From contig CAOKDX010000011.1 in the NCBI GenBank assembly GCA_948467395.1, positions 1-64,000 on the forward strand: a stretch of DNA of 64,000 bases, read 5' to 3'. A program made the translations under genes and the position numbers. The notes beneath the pieces were generated by a model. That model saw only the letters and a program-made list of their open reading frames with translations, did not search any database and was not told where the DNA came from. Source of the DNA: an uncultured Clostridia bacterium (GTDB lineage Bacteria > Bacillota > Clostridia > Lachnospirales > Lachnospiraceae). Positions 15,092-23,722 of this stretch are shown one piece after another. Each line of letters opens with the position of its first letter. Position 1 is the first letter of the stretch.

Positions 15092-16633
15092 ATGAGTATG
15101 ATTATTGAGACACAAAATTTGACGAAAAAATTCGGTGATTTTGTCGCAAATAATAATATTAATCTCCAGGTAGGAAAGCAGGAAATCAAATGTATTGTTG
15201 GGGAAAACGGTGCCGGTAAGTCAACCTTGATGAATATGCTCTATGGCGTATTCCGGCCGACAAGTGGAAAGATACTCCTGAATGGGGAAGAGCTTGTAAT
15301 GAATTCTCCCACCGACGCCATCCGGCATGGAATCGGTATGGTGCATCAGCATTTTAAACTGGTGCCGAGCTTTACCGTTTACGAGAACATTCTGCTTGGA
15401 AGTGAGATTACGAAAAAGGGCTTGATCGACCGACGGAAGGAGATCGAAAAGGTAAAGGAGTTAATCGAGCAGTACCATTTTCAGATCGATCCGATGGCAA
15501 GGATACAGGATATTTCGGTGGGACTGTGCCAGCAGGTTGAGATTTTGAAAATGCTATACCGGAATGTCGATATCCTGATTCTGGATGAGCCCACGGCGGT
15601 TCTTACGCCGCAGGAGGTCGATCAGCTGATGGAAAATCTGAAGGTGCTGCGGGATCAGGGCAAGACCATTATCGTTATCACCCATAAGCTGCGGGAAGTA
15701 ATGTATCTGAGCGACAGTGTGACAGTGATAAAGAGCGGCCAGGTGATCGGTAATGTGAAGACACAGGATACCAGTGAGACCGAGCTGGCGCAGATGATGG
15801 TTGGACGCGATGTCGTCCTCACAGTAAAGAACGAGAATGGTCCGGCTCCCAACGAGGAAGAAGCCTACCGTGTGGAAAACATATGCACGGTAAACGATGC
15901 CAATCAGGAGATCCTGCACAATGTTTCGCTGCACGTGCGCAAAGGTGAGGTGTTGGGAATTGCCGGTGTAGAGGGCAATGGGCAGAGTGAGCTGATCAAG
16001 GTATTGACGGGCGTGATGACCGTGACGAAGGGAAGAGTGATATTGAACAACAAGGACATTACCAACGCCTGGCCGGATAAGCTTCGCAAATTTGGAATCG
16101 GAATCATTCCCGAGGACCGCTATGCCCAGGGCTTGTGCCAGGATATGTCCATACCGGAGAACTGTATCGCAGGATATTTTGACACCCATAATGTCTGCAG
16201 GAAAGGCATTCTCAGTGGGAAAAACATGAAACAGCTCTGTAATGATTTCATCCAGAAGTATGACATCCGTGTATCCGACCGGTATGGCCTTGTATCCCAG
16301 TTATCCGGTGGAAATGCCCAGAAGGTGATCATTGCAAGAGAGTTTGAGAATAATCCGGATCTGATCATTGCCTGTCAGCCGACCCGGGGCGTTGATATCG
16401 GCTCCATCGAATTTATCCATCGACAGCTTTTGGCGCTTCGCAATGCAGGAAAGGCAGTACTGCTCATATCCAGTGAATTGTCAGAAATCATGAGTTTATC
16501 TGACCGGGTTGCCGTAATGTATAAGGGCGGCATCATTGGCGAGGTGGATCCCCGGGTGACGACTTCGGAGGAAATTGGATTACTGATGGCAGGCGCCGGT
16601 GAGAAAGGAGGGGGCGGACATGGGGAAGAGTAA
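15092..16633 (+). CDS. Nucleoside ABC transporter ATP-binding protein (two ATPase domains)
   Basis: The 513-residue protein holds two ABC ATPase domains in tandem, as in RbsA/MglA/YufO-type importers. Domain 1 (about 1-235): Walker A GENGAGKST, signature region ISVGLCQQVEI, Walker B DILILDEPTAVLTPQE, H-loop ITHKL. Domain 2 (about 255-505): degenerate Walker A GVEGNGQSEL, signature QLSGGNAQKVI, and Walker B region LIIACQPTRGVD, where the catalytic Glu is replaced, so this half is probably weakly active or regulatory. Start is ATG 15092, after GAGGAG. It overlaps the first permease gene by 14 bases. It powers import of the BMP-protein ligand. Confidence 0.9.
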   Translation: MSMIIETQNLTKKFGDFVANNNINLQVGKQEIKCIVGENGAGKSTLMNMLYGVFRPTSGKILLNGEELVMNSPTDAIRHGIGMVHQHFKLVPSFTVYENILLGSEITKKGLIDRRKEIEKVKELIEQYHFQIDPMARIQDISVGLCQQVEILKMLYRNVDILILDEPTAVLTPQEVDQLMENLKVLRDQGKTIIVITHKLREVMYLSDSVTVIKSGQVIGNVKTQDTSETELAQMMVGRDVVLTVKNENGPAPNEEEAYRVENICTVNDANQEILHNVSLHVRKGEVLGIAGVEGNGQSELIKVLTGVMTVTKGRVILNNKDITNAWPDKLRKFGIGIIPEDRYAQGLCQDMSIPENCIAGYFDTHNVCRKGILSGKNMKQLCNDFIQKYDIRVSDRYGLVSQLSGGNAQKVIIAREFENNPDLIIACQPTRGVDIGSIEFIHRQLLALRNAGKAVLLISSELSEIMSLSDRVAVMYKGGIIGEVDPRVTTSEEIGLLMAGAGEKGGGGHGEE

Positions 16634-17702
16634 AGTAAGCTACATCGGTCCAAAGATTCTAAATACACTGCTTCCTGTGGCATTGGCATTCTTTATTGGC
16701 GGCATTATCATCCTCTGTATTGGAGAAAATCCAATTGAGGCCTATCGCATGATGCTGGGGAAATCACTTTTTACGACGAGAGGATTTTTAAATACCCTGC
16801 ATTATGCCTCCCCGTTACTGCTGACAGGGCTCGCCATCGCCATCACCTTTAAGGCGAATATATTCAACATGGGAGTGGAGGGACAGCTCTTATTCGGCGG
16901 GTTTTTCGCCGGAATAGCCGGCGCCGCCATGAATTTATCCAGTTCTGTGCTGGAGAAGGTGATCTGCATGGCCATCGGAATGGCATGCGGCGTACTGTTC
17001 GCCTTGGTTCCGGCAATCCTGCGGGCATACTTCCATGTGGATGAAATGGTAGTCACCCTGATGCTGAACTATGCCATGATCAAGGTGTTGGAATATCTAT
17101 CCTCCGGTCCGTTCCGGGAGGCCGGCTCTGGGTATGTATGTACGCCGACCATCAACGGGAGCGCTATGTTTAAGAGGCTGGGCATTGACAATTCCAGGCT
17201 GACCATGTTTTTCTTTATCGCATTGGCGGTGCTGATCGTTATGACCTTCCTATTCAGGAAAACGAAGCTGGGGCTGCAGATAACCGCCATCGGGAATAAC
17301 CCCGATTTTGCAGAGGCAACCGGAATGCGCGTCAGAAGAAAGATCATTCTCCTCATGTGCATCAGCGGTGCGCTGGCCGGGCTTGCCGGCTCCGGACAGA
17401 TGATGAGTGAGAAATTCAAATATACATTGGCGTTCTCTGGTACAACGGGACTTGGCTGGGACGGAATGCTGATCGCACTTTTGGGAAGACACAATCCGAT
17501 CGGTATCCTGCTGGCGGCTATTTTCTTCAGCGCACTGAAAACCGGAGCGGACAACATTAACATGTATACATCGGTGCCAAAGGAAATCGTAGGCGTCCTC
17601 CAGAGCCTGATCATTCTCTTCCTTGCCGTGCAGTTCCTGAATGAACGCTATGGATTGAAAGAGCGTATCCGTAAATGGATGCGTCGAAAGGAGGCGGCAT
17701 AA
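16620..17702 (+). CDS. Nucleoside ABC transporter permease 1
   Basis: The 360-residue membrane protein belongs to the BPD_transp_2 (branched-chain amino acid/ribose type) permeases, close to the NupP/YufP group that works with BMP-type proteins. It has about nine to ten hydrophobic segments, and the conserved loops NIFNMGVEGQLLFGGFFAG near residue 80 and AIGNNPDFAEATGMRVRR near residue 225, the latter matching the coupling region that touches the ATPase. ATG 16620 follows GGAGGGGG and lies inside the end of the ATPase gene, indicating translational coupling. It forms a heteromeric channel with the next product. Confidence 0.9.
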   Translation: MGKSKVSYIGPKILNTLLPVALAFFIGGIIILCIGENPIEAYRMMLGKSLFTTRGFLNTLHYASPLLLTGLAIAITFKANIFNMGVEGQLLFGGFFAGIAGAAMNLSSSVLEKVICMAIGMACGVLFALVPAILRAYFHVDEMVVTLMLNYAMIKVLEYLSSGPFREAGSGYVCTPTINGSAMFKRLGIDNSRLTMFFFIALAVLIVMTFLFRKTKLGLQITAIGNNPDFAEATGMRVRRKIILLMCISGALAGLAGSGQMMSEKFKYTLAFSGTTGLGWDGMLIALLGRHNPIGILLAAIFFSALKTGADNINMYTSVPKEIVGVLQSLIILFLAVQFLNERYGLKERIRKWMRRKEAA

Positions 17703-18607
17703 TGGCATTTCTTAACGGAATAATATACGATTCAATTTATCATGCAGTGCCGATTCTGCTCTGTGTATTAGGCGGCATCTTCGCCTATAAGGCGAATGTG
17801 CTGAATATAGCGCTGGAGGGCATGATGCTGGCCGGTTCCTTCTTCTCCGTCCTGATCAGCTTTCAGACGGGCAATATTATACTGGGATATCTGGCTGCCA
17901 TCGGTGCGTGCCTGGTAATCGGATTGATTTTCGCCTTCTTTGGGGTTTCCTGCAAAGGGAATGTAATCATCATTGGCCTTGCCATCAATATGTCAGTCAC
18001 CGCCATTGCCGGATTTGTTTTACAGCTTATGAACTCCGCAAATATCAGACTGAATTTTACTAACGCGGCGAATTTCAAGATCAACATTCCAGTGGTCGAA
18101 AACATTCCGATCCTCGGGAGCATTCTCAGCGGACACACAGTGATCACTTACATTTCCTTTGTATGTATCGTCCTCATCTGGTTTTTGATGTACCGCACGA
18201 AGTTTGGAATCTATGTGCGTGTCGTTGGGGAAAATGAAGATTCGGCGAAAAGTCTTGGACTGAATACAAACAAATATCGTTATCTGGCCGTACTGCTTGG
18301 CTCCTTCTTCTGCGCATTGGCGGGAATCAATCTGGCCTTGGAGCGGATGACTATTTTTACAAACAATATGACGGCAGGACGTGGATTTATCGCCATTGCG
18401 GCCATCTACTGCGGAAGGGGCGACCCGCTTTCTTCCTCTGTGTATGCCATTATCTTCGGCCTGGCAAGAGCGCTTTCTGTGAATTTTAGCTTACATGCCG
18501 GCGCCGCTGCCGCCGTATTCGACGTCATTCCCTATGTGGTGATGACGGTGGTATTGACTGTGGTATCTATTGTGAAATATCGAAATCATAAAGTACGCGG
18601 GGTGTAA
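17702..18607 (+). CDS. Nucleoside ABC transporter permease 2
   Basis: The 301-residue membrane protein is the second, shorter BPD_transp_2 permease (NupQ/YufQ-like), with about eight to nine hydrophobic segments. Conserved stretches include AYKANVLNIALEGMMLAGSF near residue 30 and VVGENEDSAKSLGLNTNKY near residue 180, the ATPase-coupling loop. Its ATG overlaps the stop codon of permease 1 by one base (TAATG), behind AAAGGAGG. Together with permease 1, the ATPase and the lipoprotein it makes a complete nucleoside-type importer. Four bases separate it from the hydrolase gene, tying import to catabolism. Confidence 0.9.
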   Translation: MAFLNGIIYDSIYHAVPILLCVLGGIFAYKANVLNIALEGMMLAGSFFSVLISFQTGNIILGYLAAIGACLVIGLIFAFFGVSCKGNVIIIGLAINMSVTAIAGFVLQLMNSANIRLNFTNAANFKINIPVVENIPILGSILSGHTVITYISFVCIVLIWFLMYRTKFGIYVRVVGENEDSAKSLGLNTNKYRYLAVLLGSFFCALAGINLALERMTIFTNNMTAGRGFIAIAAIYCGRGDPLSSSVYAIIFGLARALSVNFSLHAGAAAAVFDVIPYVVMTVVLTVVSIVKYRNHKVRGV

Positions 18608-18610
18608 GAT

Positions 18611-19177
18611 ATGGGAAAGAGTGCTTTGATCATAGTAGACATGGTCCGGGACTTTACCGATCCCGAGGGACTTGTCTACTATCCGGAAAACAGAAATATA
18701 CTGAAACATATTCAGAAGGTGCTGGAGGCGGCCAGAAAACGAAATCTCCTGGTTATCTTCCTTCAGCACCGGAACCGCAGGGGAAAGATAGACCGGAAAG
18801 CGGCTGCCATGAGACCAAACTGCATGGAGGGGACATTCGGAATCGAGATCGATCCGCTCCTGACCGTGGATGAGGAGAAGGATTATGTGATTCCAAAGAG
18901 AAGATACAGCGGCTTTTTCGGCACCGATCTGGATCTGGTACTGCGGGAAAACGGCATTGAAAATACGATTATTGTCGGGACAAAAACCAACTGCTGCATT
19001 CGTGCCACCGTAACCGACGCCTTTTATCTGGACTACACACCGTATGTGATCCGGGAATGCGTGGCTACCAATGACGAAGTGGTCAATGAGGTACATCTAA
19101 AGGATATTGATAAGTATCTGGGGCATGTCATCGACATGAAGAGGTTTCAGGAGATGTTAGATCAGGAGGAACTATAG
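18611..19177 (+). CDS. Isochorismatase-family cysteine hydrolase
   Basis: The 188-residue protein has the catalytic triad of this family: D10 (ALIIVDMVRDF), K96 (IPKRRYSGF) and C129 (GTKTNCCIRATVTDAF). Members include nicotinamidase, N-carbamoylsarcosine amidase and ureidoacrylate amidase, all cleaving C-N bonds of small amides through a thioester; true isochorismatases lack the Cys, so an amidase role is favoured here. The gene lies only four bases after the permease and is followed by kinase and phosphorylase genes, which suggests it removes an amide, carbamoyl or ureido group from the imported compound or its base. The actual substrate is unknown. Confidence 0.85.
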   Translation: MGKSALIIVDMVRDFTDPEGLVYYPENRNILKHIQKVLEAARKRNLLVIFLQHRNRRGKIDRKAAAMRPNCMEGTFGIEIDPLLTVDEEKDYVIPKRRYSGFFGTDLDLVLRENGIENTIIVGTKTNCCIRATVTDAFYLDYTPYVIRECVATNDEVVNEVHLKDIDKYLGHVIDMKRFQEMLDQEEL

Positions 19178-19212
19178 AATGATCGGCAAAAACTAGTGTA
19201 AGGAGGTCTGGC

Positions 19213-20172
19213 TTGGAAATGAGTAGAAGAAAAACAGATGTGTTGACAAGTGGCTATGTCAGTATGGACCACATCATTCGGATCGCTTCGCCGGCGCGCA
19301 TTGGGTTCACCTCTCTCGTTCAGAACCAATCCAATGTGGACATCAACTACGGCGGATGCTCCGTCAATATTGCTTATGCCCTGTGCAGGCTTGGCATGCG
19401 TGCACTGCCAATCCTTCGTGTTGGCGAGGACTTCGAATCCAACGGGTTTAAGCAGTTCCTGATGGAGGGAAATGTTCCCTTGGACGGCATAACAGAGATT
19501 CCCGATGAAAAGACCAGTGTGTGTTATCTGCTGCAGGATAACAACAACAATCATATCACCATTTTCTATCCCGGCGCGATGGATGAAAAATATGCGGGAC
19601 CGATGAAGGATGAAATGTTTGAAAATGTACGTCTTGGCGTGATCACGGTGGCGCCGCAGAAGGATAACCGGGAATTTTTTAACCAGTGTAAGAAACATAA
19701 CATTCCCATCGTATTTGGCATGAAGGATGATTTTAATGCGTTTCCGGAGGAGTTTTTAAAGACACTGCTGACAGAGAGTGATATCATTTTTTCCAATGAA
19801 GTAGAGCGGAAGATCATGGAGGAGCTGCTGGGAATGAAGGACATCGAAGAGCTGTTTCGGATCGGAAAAGCCAACATCATTGTAACGACATTGGGGAAGG
19901 ACGGAAGTCTGTGCTATATACGGGAGAAGGACGGGATCCGTCGGGAAAAAATCGGAATCTGTGAGGTGGAGCATGTGGTGGACGCCACCGGATCCGGCGA
20001 CGGCTATATGGCAGGATTTATCTATGGCTATCTGAATGGCTGTGATCCGAAGAACTGCTGTGAGCTGGGAAGCGCCCTGTCACATTTTGTACTGCAAAAA
20101 GAGGGATGCTGCTCGAATATCCCGACGGAGCAGGCGCTTCTTGCGAAGGCGGAAGAGAACAGGATGAAATAA
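19213..20172 (+). CDS. PfkB-family sugar/nucleoside kinase
   Basis: The 319-residue protein has the ribokinase/PfkB fold. The N-terminal signature region reads NYGGCSVNIAYALCRLGM (about residues 37-54), and the C-terminal one VDATGSGDGYMAGFIYGYL (about 257-275), which holds the anion-hole glycines and the catalytic Asp of GXGD. Relatives phosphorylate ribose, adenosine, fructose phosphates or pseudouridine; which one cannot be told here. TTG 19213 is chosen as start, six bases after AGGAGG; an ATG two codons later is possible. In context it could phosphorylate a nucleoside or the ribose-1-phosphate released by the next enzyme. Confidence 0.85.
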   Translation: MEMSRRKTDVLTSGYVSMDHIIRIASPARIGFTSLVQNQSNVDINYGGCSVNIAYALCRLGMRALPILRVGEDFESNGFKQFLMEGNVPLDGITEIPDEKTSVCYLLQDNNNNHITIFYPGAMDEKYAGPMKDEMFENVRLGVITVAPQKDNREFFNQCKKHNIPIVFGMKDDFNAFPEEFLKTLLTESDIIFSNEVERKIMEELLGMKDIEELFRIGKANIIVTTLGKDGSLCYIREKDGIRREKIGICEVEHVVDATGSGDGYMAGFIYGYLNGCDPKNCCELGSALSHFVLQKEGCCSNIPTEQALLAKAEENRMK

Positions 20173-20184
20173 GGGAGGCGATGA

Positions 20185-20943
20185 GTGAGAATGAGTACTT
20201 TATATATGGGCGCTGACAGAGAGACAGTGTCGAAATACGTTTTATTTTCCGGAGATCCCTGGCGGGTAGAGGTGATAAAAAAATATCTCGATGAGCCGAA
20301 ACAGGTTGCCTTTATGAGGGAGTTCAATACCTATACCGGGACATATAAAGGTGTGGCGGTCACCGTGACCTCCACGGGGATCGGAGCCCCGTCAGCGGCT
20401 ATCGCCATGGAGGAAATGTATGAGGCGGGCATGGAGGTCGCCGTCCGCATGGGAACGGTGATGTCCATGCGGGACGATATGCTGGGGCATTTCATGATCC
20501 CACTGGCCGCTATGAGACGGGAAAGCACCAGTCAGACATATGTGGATCTAAGCTATCCGGCAGTTGCCGATTTCGAACTGGTAAATGTTATGAACGAAAC
20601 GGTTACAGCCATGGGGAAACGATATGCAAACGGCCTGAACTGTACTATGGACGGATTCTATAGCTGCATGCACGATTCTAAGTTTTCCAAGGAATGGGGG
20701 CGCGATATGTCCCGAACCTTTGAGGAGGTAAAGAAACTTGGCGTCACCGGAATTGATATGGAATCCTCCTGCATGATGACTCTGGGAAGATTGATGAATG
20801 TGAAAACCTGTGTGCTTACACTGGTAACCGTTCTGGAAAATCTGAAAGAGACACTCCAGGGCCGGGAACGGACGGATGCAGAAGATCTGTTGTGCAGGAC
20901 GGCTTTAGAAGGAATTTATAATTATCATGCAAAAGGGAGGTAA
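20185..20943 (+). CDS. Nucleoside phosphorylase, uridine-phosphorylase-like with altered base site
   Basis: The 252-residue protein belongs to the PNP/UDP phosphorylase family. Phosphate-site motifs are present: FSGDPWRVE (GDP-x-R) and VRMGTVMSM (R-x-G-T), and GIDMESSCMM carries the Met-Glu pair that holds ribose. In E. coli uridine phosphorylase the uracil is bound by Gln166 and Arg168 (GQER); at the matching place this protein reads FYSCMHDSK, so both are absent. It is therefore probably a nucleoside phosphorylase for a base other than uracil. GTG 20185, six bases after GGGAGG, is taken as start. It would release base and (deoxy)ribose-1-phosphate from the imported nucleoside. Confidence 0.8.
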   Translation: MRMSTLYMGADRETVSKYVLFSGDPWRVEVIKKYLDEPKQVAFMREFNTYTGTYKGVAVTVTSTGIGAPSAAIAMEEMYEAGMEVAVRMGTVMSMRDDMLGHFMIPLAAMRRESTSQTYVDLSYPAVADFELVNVMNETVTAMGKRYANGLNCTMDGFYSCMHDSKFSKEWGRDMSRTFEEVKKLGVTGIDMESSCMMTLGRLMNVKTCVLTLVTVLENLKETLQGRERTDAEDLLCRTALEGIYNYHAKGR

Positions 20944-20950
20944 AGAGACT

Positions 20951-21739
20951 ATGAGTAAAGAATTATTTGAATTACAGGCATCTACTATTATCGGTATGGT
21001 ACACTGCCTTCCGCTGCCGACGACGGCCGGATTTTCCGGAGATTATCAGAAAGTGATAGAGCAGGCGGTGCAGGATGCGGTGACACTGGAAAAAGCGGGG
21101 GTGGACGCAGTCATTGTAGAAAATATGGGTGACACTCCATTTTCTGCCCATGTGAATAAAGCTCAATTAGCGGCGTTGACGGCGGCGGCGGCAGCGGTGC
21201 GGAATGCTGTGAAGATTCCCATTGGAATCGATGCAGCGTTTAACGACTGTGAGGCGGACATCGCCATCGCAGCGGTGACAGGGGCGTCCTTTATCCGGGT
21301 TCCGGTGTTTGTCGATACCGTGTGCACCACCGATGGGATCCTTTATCCCTGTGCGAAGAAATGTATGGAGTTTCGCAAACAAATGGGCCTGGAACATGTG
21401 AAGATCCTGGCGGATGTCCAGGTAAAGCATGCCCATATGGTGCTGCCCTATATCACCATTGAGCAGTCCGCATGCGAGGCGGCAGACAGCGGCGCAGACG
21501 GGATTATCGTAACCGGGACGCAGATAGGAGAAGAGACGCCGATCGATCTGATCAGACGTGTCAAGCAGGTAGTGAAGCTCCCTGTCTTTGCCGGCAGTGG
21601 TGTCAAAGCAGAAAATATAAAGGAACAGATGCAGGTTGCGGATGGTGCGATCATTGGCTCCAGCTTAAAGGAAGGCGGCATATTGACGAATCCCATCGAC
21701 TATGACCTGGTGAAAAAAGTATTGAACGGATTAGCATAA
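20951..21739 (+). CDS. BtpA/SgcQ-family TIM-barrel protein
   Basis: The 262-residue protein matches the BtpA/SgcQ family: IIGMVHCLPLPTT near the start, DAVIVENMGDTPFSAHVN, FIRVPVFVDT, LADVQVKHAH, and a C-terminal phosphate-binding end GVKAENIKEQM...GAIIGSSLKEGG typical of TIM barrels that bind phosphorylated substrates. SgcQ is encoded among sugar-uptake genes in E. coli and BtpA was linked to photosystem I accumulation in cyanobacteria; the reaction is not established for either, so none is claimed here. ATG 20951 follows GGGAGG. Its place between nucleoside phosphorylase and alcohol dehydrogenase suggests it handles the sugar-phosphate half of the substrate, perhaps in a lyase or isomerase step. 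Confidence 0.8.
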   Translation: MSKELFELQASTIIGMVHCLPLPTTAGFSGDYQKVIEQAVQDAVTLEKAGVDAVIVENMGDTPFSAHVNKAQLAALTAAAAAVRNAVKIPIGIDAAFNDCEADIAIAAVTGASFIRVPVFVDTVCTTDGILYPCAKKCMEFRKQMGLEHVKILADVQVKHAHMVLPYITIEQSACEAADSGADGIIVTGTQIGEETPIDLIRRVKQVVKLPVFAGSGVKAENIKEQMQVADGAIIGSSLKEGGILTNPIDYDLVKKVLNGLA

Positions 21740-21750
21740 GGAGTGAGATT

Positions 21751-22899
21751 ATGATGAGACCTATGAAATTGGCAGGCTCTGAATTGATGTTCGGAGCGGG
21801 CAGCCTGGATTACATAAAGAGTATCCATGTGGAGAGAGCAAGTATTGTTGTGGGCGGAAGCAGTATGGAGAAGAGTGGCATGCTGGCGAAGGTGCAGGAG
21901 CTGTTCTGCGAGGCGGGGGCGCAGGTAAGCGTGATCCGCGGCGTGGAGCCGGATCCGTCCCTGGAAACGGTTCTGCGCGGGGCGGGGGAGATGCTGGAGT
22001 TCCAGCCGGATCTCATCGTCGGCTTAGGCGGTGGATCTGCCATGGATGCGGCAAAGGCTATGTGGATTTATTATGAGCACCCGGAATTGAAGACCATCGA
22101 AGAAATTCTGCCGCCCAATGAATTTCCTAAATTGAGGAATAAGGCAAGACTTTGCTGTATCCCGTCCACAAGCGGGACGGCCAGCGAGGTATCCCGTTCC
22201 ATCGTGATCTCGGATAATGAACGCGGCGTAAAACACGGGATAGGAAATATGGAAATGATGCCTGACATTGCCATTTGTGATCCGGCAGTCACCATGTCCA
22301 TGCCTGGGCACATCACGGCGGAGACGGGAATGGACGCCATGACGCATGCGGTGGAGGCTCTGGTTTCCCAGCGTGCAAACTATTTATCGGACATTCTGGC
22401 CAGGCAGGCAGTGAAAGATATTTTCGCCTATCTGCCCGTGGCATACGAAGAGGGAGCGAATGTGGAAGCCAGAGAGAAAATGTTGAACGCCTCCATGGCG
22501 GCAGGTCTGGCTTTCACCAATGTGTCCCTTGGGATCGTCCACTCCATCGCACATACACTGGGAAGCTTCTTCCATATCGCTCATGGGCTTGGGGACGCCA
22601 TTGTGCTTCCCTATGTGATTCATTTCAACGAGATGAAAAGCGACGGGGCCCGGGACATCTACAGGAATCTGGCGGAAGAACAGAAGGCGGAGAGCTTTGA
22701 GGAAAGCATCCTTGAATTAAATAAGAAGTTACATATTGCAGATAGAATCTCGGCACTGCTCAGTGAAGAACAGAGAGCAGAATATCAGGAGAGAATTCCG
22801 GAGATGGCGGACATGGCGCTGGCAGACGGATGTACAAAGACCAATCCTGTCATACCCACAAAGGCAGAGATGGAGGAGCTGTTCAAAACTATTTTTTAG
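21751..22899 (+). CDS. Iron-containing (group III) alcohol dehydrogenase
   Basis: The 382-residue protein has the two-domain layout of Fe-dependent alcohol dehydrogenases. The N-terminal NAD(P) domain shows LIVGLGGGSAMDAAKAM (about residues 89-105). The metal ligands are visible in ETGMDAMTHAVEAL (Asp and His), VHSIAHTLG (His) and HIAHGLGDAI (His). Such enzymes interconvert small aldehydes and alcohols. AAGGAGTGAG precedes the ATG. In this operon it lies between the BtpA-type barrel and the TrpA-like aldolase, so a likely job is to reduce an aldehyde made when the carbon skeleton is cut, recycling NADH in an anaerobe. Confidence 0.9.
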   Translation: MMRPMKLAGSELMFGAGSLDYIKSIHVERASIVVGGSSMEKSGMLAKVQELFCEAGAQVSVIRGVEPDPSLETVLRGAGEMLEFQPDLIVGLGGGSAMDAAKAMWIYYEHPELKTIEEILPPNEFPKLRNKARLCCIPSTSGTASEVSRSIVISDNERGVKHGIGNMEMMPDIAICDPAVTMSMPGHITAETGMDAMTHAVEALVSQRANYLSDILARQAVKDIFAYLPVAYEEGANVEAREKMLNASMAAGLAFTNVSLGIVHSIAHTLGSFFHIAHGLGDAIVLPYVIHFNEMKSDGARDIYRNLAEEQKAESFEESILELNKKLHIADRISALLSEEQRAEYQERIPEMADMALADGCTKTNPVIPTKAEMEELFKTIF

Positions 22900-22914
22900 A
22901 AGGAAGGGAGAAAA

Positions 22915-23631
22915 ATGAAACTGATCTGTTATTTATCCAATGGATATCCTACAATTGAAAGCAGTATTGAGATGGCAGAAATATATTCAGAGGCCGGCTG
23001 TGATGTGATTGAAATCGACTTTCCGTCTGCAGATCCGTTTCTGGAAAGCGAGCTGATCTCTGGAAGAATGGCGAAGGCGCTGGAAAACTGCAGCGATTTC
23101 CAGAAATATATGGACGGAATGGTGACGGCGAAGAAAAACAACCCCGATACATCCTTTATTCTTTTGTCCTATGAAAATACCATCAGACAAATGGGATATG
23201 AGGTGTTCGAGAAATTTTGCCTGGAACACGGTTTTATGGATCTGATTCTGGTGGGGCTGGAGGACGAAACGATTAAAAATAAACTGATCGAAGCCGGCGT
23301 CCGGGTGAGCTGCTATGTGCAGTATCATCTGGATGAAGACGAGGTGGAGTCGGCCATCCGCTCCAATGGATTTGTCTATCTCCAGGCCAAACCCACCACA
23401 GGGAATGTCAATCCGGAGTATCCAGAACTGAAGGACTGCATACAGTACCTGAGAGACCGTGGCATTACAAGACCGATCTACTGCGGTGTGGGGATCTACC
23501 AGCCGGAGGATGTTTCGATGGCGAAGGAGGCAGGGGCAGACGGCGTATTTGTAGGCAGCACCGTATTGAAGCTGCACGATGATATTCCGGCGCTGAAGGC
23601 AAAGATCAAAGAGTTAAAAGAGGAGTGTTAA
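22915..23631 (+). CDS. TrpA-like aldolase without a TrpB partner
   Basis: The 238-residue protein is a TIM barrel related to tryptophan synthase alpha. E33 in VIEIDFPSADPFLES aligns with catalytic Glu49 of E. coli TrpA, and E44 with Asp60; the genuine TrpA at 36.6 kb also has Glu at the second place. The phosphate-binding end YCGVGIYQPEDVSMAKEAGADGVFVGS matches TrpA's GFGIS...GAxSGSA. TrpB-contacting segments look shortened, and no trpB lies nearby. TrpA splits indole-glycerol-phosphate by retro-aldol cleavage giving glyceraldehyde 3-phosphate; this homologue may cleave another phosphorylated compound derived from the imported nucleoside. That role is inference. Confidence 0.75.
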   Translation: MKLICYLSNGYPTIESSIEMAEIYSEAGCDVIEIDFPSADPFLESELISGRMAKALENCSDFQKYMDGMVTAKKNNPDTSFILLSYENTIRQMGYEVFEKFCLEHGFMDLILVGLEDETIKNKLIEAGVRVSCYVQYHLDEDEVESAIRSNGFVYLQAKPTTGNVNPEYPELKDCIQYLRDRGITRPIYCGVGIYQPEDVSMAKEAGADGVFVGSTVLKLHDDIPALKAKIKELKEEC

Positions 23632-23640
23632 AAATCAGGA

Positions 23641-23679
23641 CAGCCTGGCGGCGGGCCTCCAATTGGCACCGCCAGGCTG
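23641..23679 (+). other. Intercistronic hairpin before the VOC gene
   Basis: CAGCCTGGCGG (23641-23651) pairs perfectly with CCGCCAGGCTG (23669-23679), loop 17 bases, no T-run after it. It probably lowers or separates expression of the last gene, or stabilises the upstream message end. Confidence 0.55.
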
Positions 23680-23722
23680 AGACGATAGAGGATTCGTCTG
23701 GGAAGGCAGAAAGGAGAATATC

